NCBI GenBank assembly: GCA_937895845.1
Contig: CALBLK010000007.1
Location: 26,460-90,459, forward strand
From: an uncultured Prevotella sp.
GTDB lineage: Bacteria; Bacteroidota; Bacteroidia; Bacteroidales; Bacteroidaceae
Direction of reading: 5' to 3'
Length of the DNA: 64,000 nucleotides
Part shown: piece by piece, positions 25,454-32,781 of the stretch
Numbering within the stretch: the first letter of the stretch is position 1
How the letters are laid out: each line of letters starts with the position of its first letter
Program-made: the position numbers and the translations under genes
Notes under the pieces: generated by a model
What the model was told of the DNA's origin: nothing
The model's input: only the letters and a program-made list of their open reading frames with translations
The model's database searches: none

Positions 25454-25461
25454 TAACTTTG
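25454..25461 (+). promoter_or_regulatory. -7 element for Omp85-type gene
   Basis: TAACTTTG, an exact TAnnTTTG match, 30 bases before the ATG at 25492 and only 12 bases from the divergent -7 element. Confidence 0.6.
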
Positions 25462-25491
25462 CAAGACATTTTTGCAACACTGCTCAATCGA

Positions 25492-27705
25492 ATGCCGTTT
25501 AGAAACAACATTATTTTCATCCTTGCTGCCTTTTTGATGGTGTCATGTGCCGAGTTGAAGTTTGTACCGGAAGACCGGTGCCTGCTGAACAAGGTGGATG
25601 TGCAGAGCTATGAGCAGACAGATCATGTTAACACCGGTCTCTTGAAATCGTATGTACGCCAGAATGCCAACTCACGTTGGTTTTCTGCTTTCAAAGTACC
25701 CTTGGGCCTGTATTCTCTGGCAGGTCGGGACTCTTCGAGATGGGTGAACAGGATACTGAAGTCAATGGGCGAGGCTCCGGTCGTCTTTGACTCCGTGTTT
25801 ACTGCCCAGACCTGTGACAATCTGTGCAAGGAACTTCAGAACGAGGGGTTCCTGCGGTCGAAGGTGAAAGCCCATGTGGTGCGAAAAAAACGCAAGGTCA
25901 ATGTCTGCTATCAGCTTTATCCCGGAGCAGCCTACCGTATACGTGGCATTGATTACGAAATACAGGACAGTGCCATAGCGCAACTCTTGTGCCTTGACGA
26001 TACTGAGAACCGGGGGCTCAAGAGCGGTCAGCTCTTCGAGGTTGCCGCGCTTGACAATGAGCGCAAGCGTATCACGGACTTGCTGGCTAACCATGGCTAT
26101 TACAAGTTTCACAAGGACTACATCACATACCGGGCGGATACAGTGCCCGGTTCTCCAGATGTAGACCTTGTCTTTGTTCTTCATAAGTATGTGAACCGTC
26201 AGAGTGGCGTGACTGCGCACCCTTGCTACCGGGTGCGCAGGGTTGCCTACGCCAGCGGCGAAGCTACCGACAGTGTCATCCACCTGCGGCCATCAGTGCT
26301 CCGAATGAACACCTCTATCCGTCCGGGATACCCTTATTCAGCCCGCGAACTTCGTGACACTTATAACCGTTTTGGGCGTCTGCAGGCCGTGAAATACACA
26401 AACATCTCATTCACAGAGGTTGATGGAAAGCAGCTTTTGGACTGTGGCATACTGATTAGCACGCAGAAACCGAGCACGATCAGTTTTCAGCCTGAAGGCA
26501 CCAATACGGCCGGAGACTTCGGCGCGGCTGTCTCGCTGACTTATCAGAACCGCAACCTATTCAGGGGCGCTGAGGTGCTCAGCATGGAACTGAGGGGGGC
26601 TTTCGAGGCTGTCAAGGGGCTTGAAGACTATGCCAATGACAATTTTGAGGAGTATAGTGCGGAGACCAGGCTGCTCTTTCCGCGGTTCATTGTACCGTTC
26701 CTTTCAGCAGACTTCCGCCGTCGGGTCAATGCCACTTCCGAAGTGTCCATGCTCTATGACCTGCAGAACCGCCCGGAATATCACCGGCGTGTCCTGTCTG
26801 TGGCTTGGCGTTACAGGTGGTATGATGCCAGTCACCATGACCGTTACAATGTGGATGTACTCCAACTAAACTATGTATTCATGCCGTGGATTTCTGCCAA
26901 GTTCCGCCGTGACTATCTGGAGGACAACACAAACCGCAACGCCATCCTCAGATACAACTACGAAGATCTGTTTATCATGAGGTCGGGCTTTGGCTTCAAT
27001 TATAACAATGGTGACTATGCGGTCAAGGCGAATGTGGAGACTGCGGGCAATCTCCTTGCACTCTGTTCAAGTCTGTTTACGATGCCGGTCAATGAGTTGG
27101 GCCAGAAAAAGCTGTTCAACATTGCTTTTGCCCAATATGTGAAGTTTGACCTTCAGTACACCCATAATTTCCGTATTGACTACAATAACACATTAGTGTT
27201 CCATGTGGGGATGGGCGTTGCCTACCCTTATGGGAACAGCACGATACTACCTTTTGAAAAACGGTATTTCTCAGGTGGTGCCAATAGTGTGCGCGGGTGG
27301 AGTGTGCGCGGGCTTGGTCCTGGAAAGTTTAGGGGAAAGGACGGCAACATTGACTTTATCAACCAGACTGGTGATATGAAGATAGATGTCAATCTGGAAT
27401 ACCGTGCCCACCTTTTTTGGAAATTAGGCGGAGCACTGTTTGTCGATGCAGGGAATGTGTGGACACTCCGTGACTATGCAGACCAGCCTGGCGGCCAGTT
27501 CTCCCTTGGCACCTTTCTGGCCCAGCTGGCTGTCGGTTATGGGCTTGGTTTCCGGTTCAACTTTGACTATTTTATCCTGCGGTTTGATTTAGGCATGAAA
27601 GCAATCAATCCGGCTTACGAGGAAACAGACTTGCATTATCCCATCCTGCATCCGCGGCTTAGCCGTGATTTCACATTCCACTTTGCGGTTGGTTTGCCTT
27701 TCTGA
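25492..27705 (+). CDS. Omp85/TamA-like outer-membrane protein with lipoprotein signal
   Basis: 737 residues from the ATG at 25492. The signal ends in a lipobox (LMVSCAEL), as is usual for the Bacteroidota TamA-like group. POTRA-like segments occupy roughly residues 30-340, and the C-terminal ~380 residues form a beta-barrel of the surface-antigen D15 type. The conserved L6 loop motif appears as NSVRGWSVRGLGPG, in place of the VRGF of BamA. The last strands end in aromatic FHFAVGLPF. It probably inserts or moves proteins across the outer membrane. It is distinct from the main BamA, which is not in this window. Confidence 0.88.
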   Translation: MPFRNNIIFILAAFLMVSCAELKFVPEDRCLLNKVDVQSYEQTDHVNTGLLKSYVRQNANSRWFSAFKVPLGLYSLAGRDSSRWVNRILKSMGEAPVVFDSVFTAQTCDNLCKELQNEGFLRSKVKAHVVRKKRKVNVCYQLYPGAAYRIRGIDYEIQDSAIAQLLCLDDTENRGLKSGQLFEVAALDNERKRITDLLANHGYYKFHKDYITYRADTVPGSPDVDLVFVLHKYVNRQSGVTAHPCYRVRRVAYASGEATDSVIHLRPSVLRMNTSIRPGYPYSARELRDTYNRFGRLQAVKYTNISFTEVDGKQLLDCGILISTQKPSTISFQPEGTNTAGDFGAAVSLTYQNRNLFRGAEVLSMELRGAFEAVKGLEDYANDNFEEYSAETRLLFPRFIVPFLSADFRRRVNATSEVSMLYDLQNRPEYHRRVLSVAWRYRWYDASHHDRYNVDVLQLNYVFMPWISAKFRRDYLEDNTNRNAILRYNYEDLFIMRSGFGFNYNNGDYAVKANVETAGNLLALCSSLFTMPVNELGQKKLFNIAFAQYVKFDLQYTHNFRIDYNNTLVFHVGMGVAYPYGNSTILPFEKRYFSGGANSVRGWSVRGLGPGKFRGKDGNIDFINQTGDMKIDVNLEYRAHLFWKLGGALFVDAGNVWTLRDYADQPGGQFSLGTFLAQLAVGYGLGFRFNFDYFILRFDLGMKAINPAYEETDLHYPILHPRLSRDFTFHFAVGLPF

Positions 27706-27731
27706 GTTGCCGGGGTGTGTAGAACAAGCTA

Positions 27732-28490
27732 CTACAGGGTGTTGAAGCAGCTGACCAGCTTCTTTTTGTACATACGACCAACTTTAACGTAGTCAATCTT
27801 GTCAAAGGGTGGATAGAAGCGGCAAATGCTGTCGTTCACCTCCAAGAGATAGTTGATGTTGATGATAAAGCGCTGGCTTACCTGCACAAAACGGTTGTCC
27901 AAAGCCTTCAGAGACTCGTTGTTAGCGTTTCGCTTCAGCTTGATGGGGTCTTTGCGGTAGGCCAAGACAACCTCCCATGCCCTCTGCTCGTGGTTGAATC
28001 TGAAGAGGCCGATGTCTTTTAGGTGAACCAGTCTGAAGTCGGTTGCGTTGGTATAGAACAGCAGTTTCTCCTTGTTTGGTGTGCTGGCCAGCGTGTCAAT
28101 GCTTGGCGTGCCAAAGGGCTTGGGTGGTATCCGCTCCTCGAAAGCCCTTTTCACGACACAGTCAAGCTCGTTGGCATCAAGGGGCTTGGACAGATAGTCA
28201 AAGGCATTGTTACGGAATGCAGAAAGCATGTCGTGTCTGTGGCTGGTGTACATGACCACCTTGCAGTATGTGTCGGTAAGTTCCTTTATCCGACTCAGAA
28301 AGTCAATGCCGGTCATGTCTGGTAGATCAACGTCAAGAAAGATAAGCTCTGGTCTAACATCAAGGGCTAGCTTCACCCCAATCTCTCCTGTGTTTGCTGT
28401 TTCGCAGAGGTTTATTTCTTTGTAGTCTTTCAGCTTGTCCGCCAATGTGACTACGGCATCAGTATCGTCATCAATAATCAGTGTCTTCAT
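27732..28490 (-). CDS. LytTR-family response regulator
   Basis: 252 residues. The receiver domain (1-120) has the acidic pocket IIDDDTD, the phosphoacceptor D53 in LIFLDVDLPDMTG and Lys in YLSKPLD. The C-terminal LytTR DNA-binding domain (~140-250) includes FYTNATDFRLVHLKDIGLF and RFVQVSQRFIININYL. LytTR regulators usually pair with membrane sensor kinases of the LytS/His_kinase type, but no kinase is adjacent, so this is an orphan here. It is convergent with the Omp85 gene. Confidence 0.92.
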   Translation of the reverse strand: MKTLIIDDDTDAVVTLADKLKDYKEINLCETANTGEIGVKLALDVRPELIFLDVDLPDMTGIDFLSRIKELTDTYCKVVMYTSHRHDMLSAFRNNAFDYLSKPLDANELDCVVKRAFEERIPPKPFGTPSIDTLASTPNKEKLLFYTNATDFRLVHLKDIGLFRFNHEQRAWEVVLAYRKDPIKLKRNANNESLKALDNRFVQVSQRFIININYLLEVNDSICRFYPPFDKIDYVKVGRMYKKKLVSCFNTL

Positions 28491-28548
28491 TGTAGCTTTG
28501 GTATTTAGGTTTCCGTATGTTAATGTGTTCCTTGTTTTTTTTTATTTG

Positions 28549-28556
28549 CAAAAATA
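28549..28556 (-). promoter_or_regulatory. -7 element for LytTR regulator
   Basis: Minus-strand TATTTTTG, 58 bases upstream of the ATG at 28490; matches TAnnTTTG, without a clear -33 element. The region is A/T-rich, so chance matching is more likely than elsewhere. Confidence 0.45.
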
Positions 28557-28775
28557 CAAATAGAAAATTTGAAACACCGTTCTTACACTTCCGATTCTTC
28601 ACAATAGTGGAAAAAAAAGATACAAATTGTGGCTCCCTGCTGCATTTTTGACTTGTTTTTGGTATAACGTTCAGCCTGTTTCAAGTGATTTGCAGTTTGA
28701 CATGAAACACAGTCCAAATGCTTTCAATGGGACAAAAAATACTATGAGGAGGAATAGAATTACAATTTATTGTTG

Positions 28776-28783
28776 TATTTTTG
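28776..28783 (+). promoter_or_regulatory. -7 element for dapA
   Basis: TATTTTTG, 29 bases before the dapA ATG at 28813; matches TAnnTTTG. No good -33 element is seen. Confidence 0.55.
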
Positions 28784-28812
28784 CAGAAAAATAAGAAGAT
28801 TGCTAACAATTT

Positions 28813-29700
28813 ATGGTACACAACATCTTTAAAGGACTTGGCATAGCTTTGATAACTCCTTTCCGCGCCGATGGCACTGTTGACGAGGAGGCACTTGCCC
28901 GTTTGGTTACCTATCAGCTTGACAACGGTGCTGACTTCTTCTGTATCTTGGCGACAACCGGGGAGACACCCTGTTTGACCGCCGAAGAGAAACTCCGCAT
29001 CAAGAATCTTGTTGTTCAGACCGTTAACCACAGAGTGCCAATCTTGATGGGGTGCGGCGGCAACAATACGGCATCTGTTGTCAGTGAACTGAAAAGTGGA
29101 GACTTCAAGGGTATTGACGGCGTGCTGAGTGTGTGCCCGTATTACAACAAGCCCTCGCAGGAAGGGCTGTATCAGCATTTTAAGACGATAGCTGCCGCGA
29201 CGAAACTTCCTGTGGTGCTTTATAATGTGCCGGGACGGACCGGCGTGAACTTGAAGGCGGAAACGACAGTCAGGCTGGCGCGTGACTGCCATAACATTGT
29301 CGCTGTCAAGGAAGCCAGCGGGAGCCTGGAACAGGTCGATGAGATAATCAAGAACAAGCCCTCTGGCTTTGATGTCATTAGTGGTGATGACGCACTGACT
29401 TTTCCCATGGTTTCGTGTGGTGCTGTTGGTGTCATTAGTGTGATTGGCAACGCTCTTCCAAAGGAGTTCTCAAAGATGATCCGTCTTGAATTCCGTGGGG
29501 AGTATGAGGGTGCCCGGAAGATCCATCACAAGTTTACTGACCTTTTCAGCCTCCTCTTCATTGACGGTAATCCGGCCGGAGTGAAGGCTATGCTCCATGA
29601 AATGGGGATGATAGAGAACGTGCTTCGTCTGCCTTTGGTTCCAACGCGTATATCTACCCTTCAGCGCATGAGTGAGATTATGAAAGAACTGAAACTTTAA
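28813..29700 (+). CDS. dapA: 4-hydroxy-tetrahydrodipicolinate synthase
   Basis: Condenses pyruvate with aspartate semialdehyde, the committed step to diaminopimelate and lysine. 295 residues, class I aldolase barrel. The Schiff-base lysine is K166 in VAVKEASG and the proton-relay tyrosine is Y137 in LYNVPGRTG; ATTGETPCL holds the substrate-binding threonines. It complements lysC and lysA about 22 kb away. It is monocistronic by appearance: the next gene starts 290 bases later behind its own promoter. Confidence 0.96.
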   Translation: MVHNIFKGLGIALITPFRADGTVDEEALARLVTYQLDNGADFFCILATTGETPCLTAEEKLRIKNLVVQTVNHRVPILMGCGGNNTASVVSELKSGDFKGIDGVLSVCPYYNKPSQEGLYQHFKTIAAATKLPVVLYNVPGRTGVNLKAETTVRLARDCHNIVAVKEASGSLEQVDEIIKNKPSGFDVISGDDALTFPMVSCGAVGVISVIGNALPKEFSKMIRLEFRGEYEGARKIHHKFTDLFSLLFIDGNPAGVKAMLHEMGMIENVLRLPLVPTRISTLQRMSEIMKELKL

Positions 29701-29701
29701 A

Positions 29702-29770
29702 CCCCAATTGGTCATTAGGTTTCGAGTCATGTAGCTGTTTGTTTCGGACAGCTTGCGGGTTGTGACATTC
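29702..29770 (+). repeat. Partial copy of intergenic inverted-repeat element (copy A)
   Basis: Directly after the dapA stop, CCCCAATTGGTCATTAGG matches the terminal repeats of the elements at 57.2 and 59.8 kb. It shares its first 15 bases with the reverse complement of the right end of the 59.8 kb copy. Similarity to that copy (TTTCG..., then GTTTC-G-CA-CTTGC) continues for about 60 bases and then fades. No matching right-hand inverted repeat is visible before the next promoter. Confidence 0.6.
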
Positions 29771-29931
29771 AATGCAGCTCGTCTCATTTCTTCCTCGGTG
29801 ACTGCGTGTATGCGCTGCAAATGCAGACGCTGGTGATGCCCATTGCCAAGTCCGCTTGTAGATGCGCTTTCCAGAAACGTCCCCCGGGACGAGGCTTGAT
29901 GGCTGATTTTGGCTTAAAAGTGGTAAAAGGT

Positions 29932-29962
29932 TTTGTATTGTTTCCTGTTTGCACTATCTTTG
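29932..29962 (+). promoter_or_regulatory. Full -33/-7 promoter for pseudouridine synthase gene
   Basis: TTTG (29932-29935), a 19-base spacer, then TATCTTTG (29955-29962), a textbook Bacteroidota arrangement, 27 bases before the ATG at 29990. Confidence 0.75.
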
Positions 29963-29989
29963 TATGCTGAAAGAAAACAATGTTTGTAC

Positions 29990-30886
29990 ATGAGATTTAA
30001 TGGCAATCATACCGGTCAGAACAATTACAATTGGTTTGAGGTTAAAGCTGACTGTGGTCTGCTTGAGTTCCTTTTAGCCAACGTTCAGGAGAGCCGCAGC
30101 AAGATAAAGTCAACCCTCCAGGGGCGGGGTGTCAAGGTTGATGGCAAGTTTGTAACCCAATTTGATTTTCCTTTGAAGCCGGGCATGAAAGTGGCTGTGA
30201 GCCGCTCGAAGCGCACCCAACACCCGTTCAAGAACAGGTATGTTAAAATTGTATATGAAGACCGCTGGCTTATCGTGGTTGAGAAGAATGTAGGCATACT
30301 CTCCATGGCTGCTGGCCACTCTTCGCTAAATGTGAAGGCGGTGCTGGACGAATATTTCCTTCGCTCGCGGCAGAAATGCCGCGCCCACGTTGTGCACCGG
30401 CTTGACCGTGACACCAGTGGCTTGATGGTTTATGCCAAGGACATGGAGACAGAGCAGACCTTTGAGCACAATTGGCATGATATCGTTTACGACCGTCGCT
30501 ATGTAGCGGTGGTTAGTGGAGAGATGGAAAACGACGAAGGCACTGTTGCCAACTGGCTGAAAGATAACAAGGCCTATGTCACCTACTCTTCACCAGTGGA
30601 TAACGGCGGAAAATATGCAGTCACCCATTATCGTGTGCTCGGCCGTACGGTCAGTCATTCACTGGTTGAGTATAAGTTAGAGACGGGGCGGAAGAACCAA
30701 ATCCGTGTCCACTCTGCGGATATGGGACATCCGGTTTGTGGCGATGTAAAGTATGGAAACGGTGACGACCCCCTCCACCGTTTGTGTCTGCATGCCTATG
30801 TGCTGTGTTTCACACATCCTGTGACAGGAGAGCGGATGGAGTTTCAGACCATGATTCCTGCGGGGTTCAAACATTTGTTCAAATAA
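29990..30886 (+). CDS. RluA-family pseudouridine synthase
   Basis: 298 residues from the ATG at 29990. An N-terminal S4-like RNA-binding domain (~residues 15-75) precedes the catalytic domain with the family motif VVHRLDRDTSGLMVYAK, where D139 is the catalytic Asp, and later TGRKNQIRVHSADMGHPVCGD. It converts uridine to pseudouridine in rRNA or tRNA. Which of RluA, C or D activity it has cannot be decided from sequence alone. A small membrane-protein gene follows. Confidence 0.93.
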   Translation: MRFNGNHTGQNNYNWFEVKADCGLLEFLLANVQESRSKIKSTLQGRGVKVDGKFVTQFDFPLKPGMKVAVSRSKRTQHPFKNRYVKIVYEDRWLIVVEKNVGILSMAAGHSSLNVKAVLDEYFLRSRQKCRAHVVHRLDRDTSGLMVYAKDMETEQTFEHNWHDIVYDRRYVAVVSGEMENDEGTVANWLKDNKAYVTYSSPVDNGGKYAVTHYRVLGRTVSHSLVEYKLETGRKNQIRVHSADMGHPVCGDVKYGNGDDPLHRLCLHAYVLCFTHPVTGERMEFQTMIPAGFKHLFK

Positions 30887-30903
30887 AAAGGTTTTCAGTT
30901 ATA

Positions 30904-31071
30904 ATGATGGAGAGTTCTGTTCCTTATATCATAGCTCTGGCCATGGTGGTTATCGGGCTGTTGCTTGTCAAGAAAATAGCAGGCTGTGTCTTCAAAGCCG
31001 TTGTGATATTCATCCTCTTTGGGGCACTCTCGGCACTTTATTATTACAGCAAGTCCAAGGGGCTTGTCTGA
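30904..31071 (+). CDS. Small membrane protein (55 aa)
   Basis: Two adjacent ATGs (30904, 30907) start a 55-residue peptide with two hydrophobic stretches (IIALAMVVIGLLLVKKIAGC and VFKAVVIFILFGALSALYYY) and a basic end. It lies 17 bases after the pseudouridine synthase in the same direction, so it is probably co-transcribed. Amino-acid composition and position support a real gene, but the family is not recognised. Confidence 0.6.
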   Translation: MMESSVPYIIALAMVVIGLLLVKKIAGCVFKAVVIFILFGALSALYYYSKSKGLV

Positions 31072-31100
31072 CAGAGAGACCCTCCATACGCAAACCAGCT

Positions 31101-32015
31101 TTACAACAGAAGGCCTATGGTGACCGTAAGCCCGTAGACAAGAATGTTGCGTGCGGTCTGGCCAAGGCAGACATTGAGCTCCTTGCCACGTCTGATACGC
31201 GCAATGTTTGTATAGGTGAGAATGTGCAGTGCCAGGTAGGCGAACGGAAACAGAAAAGCCATCGGATGCCCCCCTGCCCAGTAGGTGCAGCCCATGAGAA
31301 AGGCCGTGCAGCCGGTTGCGAGATAGAGTTGCAGTGTCTTTCGCTCACCCAGTTTTACGGCCAGCGTGTTCTTGCCTGCTGTGCGGTCGGTGAATCTGTC
31401 ACGGAAATTGTTGACCAGAAGCAGTGCGTCAATGGCGATGCCACAGGCCAAGGAGCCAATGAACACTTGCCAAGTGCAGGTGTGTAGCTGGATGTAGTAG
31501 GTGATGCAAACTGGAACAATGCCGAAAAAGATAACAACCAGCAAGTCGCCAAGTCCAATGTAAGACAGGTGGGTGGTGTAGAGGAAGCAGAACACCACAC
31601 AGACCACACCAACCAGAATCATCTCCAACCCGCCGAAAAAGACGAGCGGTAGCCCGCACGCACAGGCCAGGCATGTTGTCATGGCAATGGCATGTTTCAT
31701 TGCCCTTGGGCTGACCCACCCCTGGGCGCAGGCGCGGGGCGGCCCAAGCCTGGTCTTGTTGTCGTCCGTTCCTTTCGTATAGTCAAAGAAATCATTGATA
31801 AGGTTGGCGTCAATCTGCATCAGCAGTGCGAAAATCATGCAGATGGCGGCAGCTGTCCATGAAAAACAGTCACCCTGGTATTGCTTACTGTCGGTATAGG
31901 CCTGTGCAAGTCCTATCAGCACTGGCACTGCTGCACCCGAGAGTGTCTTCGGGCGCGAGGCAATGAGCCATGCTTTGGTTGAGTTCTGGCGTATGGACGA
32001 AGTTGTCATTTTCAT
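31101..32015 (-). CDS. menA: 1,4-dihydroxy-2-naphthoate polyprenyltransferase
   Basis: UbiA-superfamily membrane prenyltransferase making demethylmenaquinone. 304 residues with about eight or nine membrane helices. The first aspartate-rich motif is DANLINDFFDYTKGTDD and the second is NNFRDRFTDRTAGKNTLAVKLG. The N-terminal AWLIASRPKTLSGAAVPVLIG is characteristic of MenA. Other men genes are not in the window. A divergent promoter is shared with the HD hydrolase. Confidence 0.94.
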   Translation of the reverse strand: MKMTTSSIRQNSTKAWLIASRPKTLSGAAVPVLIGLAQAYTDSKQYQGDCFSWTAAAICMIFALLMQIDANLINDFFDYTKGTDDNKTRLGPPRACAQGWVSPRAMKHAIAMTTCLACACGLPLVFFGGLEMILVGVVCVVFCFLYTTHLSYIGLGDLLVVIFFGIVPVCITYYIQLHTCTWQVFIGSLACGIAIDALLLVNNFRDRFTDRTAGKNTLAVKLGERKTLQLYLATGCTAFLMGCTYWAGGHPMAFLFPFAYLALHILTYTNIARIRRGKELNVCLGQTARNILVYGLTVTIGLLL

Positions 32016-32029
32016 TTTAGTTTAAACAA

Positions 32030-32061
32030 TTTGCAAATTTAAGCATTATTGTGTAAATTTG
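32030..32061 (+). promoter_or_regulatory. Full -33/-7 promoter for HD-domain gene
   Basis: TTTG (32030-32033), a 20-base spacer, then TAAATTTG (32054-32061). The leader to the ATG at 32128 is about 60 bases. It overlaps the menA promoter face to face. Confidence 0.7.
32034..32041 (-). promoter_or_regulatory. -7 element for menA
   Basis: Minus-strand TAAATTTG, 18 bases from the ATG at 32015, directly abutting the -33 TTTG of the opposing promoter. Confidence 0.6.
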
Positions 32062-32127
32062 CAATGCCTCTGTCCGTTGAAGTGCGGGCATGTTATGATT
32101 TATTAAACCTCCATTACCCATTACACT

Positions 32128-32781
32128 ATGGAACATCCCAGTCTGGACTTGGTCGCTTTTGTTGAAACCAATGTTCTTCCACGATACGCCGCTTTTGATG
32201 CAGCCCATAACCTGTCTCATGTTACAGGTGTCATCCGACGCTCGCTTGGGCTTGTTCGCACCACTGGGGCTGACATCAACATGGTTTATGTGATAGCTGC
32301 CTATCATGACCTTGGACTGTCCGGACCCAGAGCCATCCATCACCTTACGGGAGGGCGCATCCTTGCGGCGGATGCCCGGCTGAAGCGGTGGTTCTCACCT
32401 GAACAAATCAGGGTGATGAGTGAGGCTGTGGAAGACCATCGGGCATCTGCTTCTCACTCGCCCAGAAGTATTTATGGAAAGATTGTTGCCGAAGCCGACC
32501 GCGAGTTGGAACCCTCAACCGTTTTCACACGCATCATCCTCTATGGGCTTGACCACTATCCTGAAATGGACAAAGAGGGGCACTGGCACCGCTTTGTTGA
32601 ACATTTAGATAACAAATATTCTGCTCACGGCTACATTAAGCTGTGGATTCGTGGCTCTGAAAACGAGCGTAATCTCATGCTCGTGCGTAAGCTGGCAGCA
32701 GACCCCAAACGGCTCAGACTGCTTTTTGACGAACTTTATGGCCGCTTAGTTGAAAAAGTTCCACGACACACCGACACGTAA
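32128..32781 (+). CDS. HD-domain phosphohydrolase-like protein
   Basis: 217 residues. The HD metal-binding pattern is visible: HNLSHVTGV (His), AAYHDLG (His-Asp), VEDHRAS, and ADRELEP (distal Asp). No other domain is attached. HD proteins hydrolyse nucleotides or phosphate esters; the substrate is not predictable. The 3' end overlaps the convergent porin gene by 36 bases, an unusual coding overlap that leaves no room for a terminator. Confidence 0.82.
   Translation: MEHPSLDLVAFVETNVLPRYAAFDAAHNLSHVTGVIRRSLGLVRTTGADINMVYVIAAYHDLGLSGPRAIHHLTGGRILAADARLKRWFSPEQIRVMSEAVEDHRASASHSPRSIYGKIVAEADRELEPSTVFTRIILYGLDHYPEMDKEGHWHRFVEHLDNKYSAHGYIKLWIRGSENERNLMLVRKLAADPKRLRLLFDELYGRLVEKVPRHTDT

Larger units (their letters stand above)
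28491..28812. other. 322-base divergent control region
   Basis: AT-rich region between the LytTR regulator and dapA. It holds one consensus -7 element for each gene (28549-28556 and 28776-28783). I see no ORF, tRNA, riboswitch fold or repeat in the rest. Confidence 0.5.

Noticed and set aside
29470..29820. 116-codon minus-strand frame over the dapA end and element A
   Set aside because: It overlaps dapA antisense and repeats; no start context or domain.
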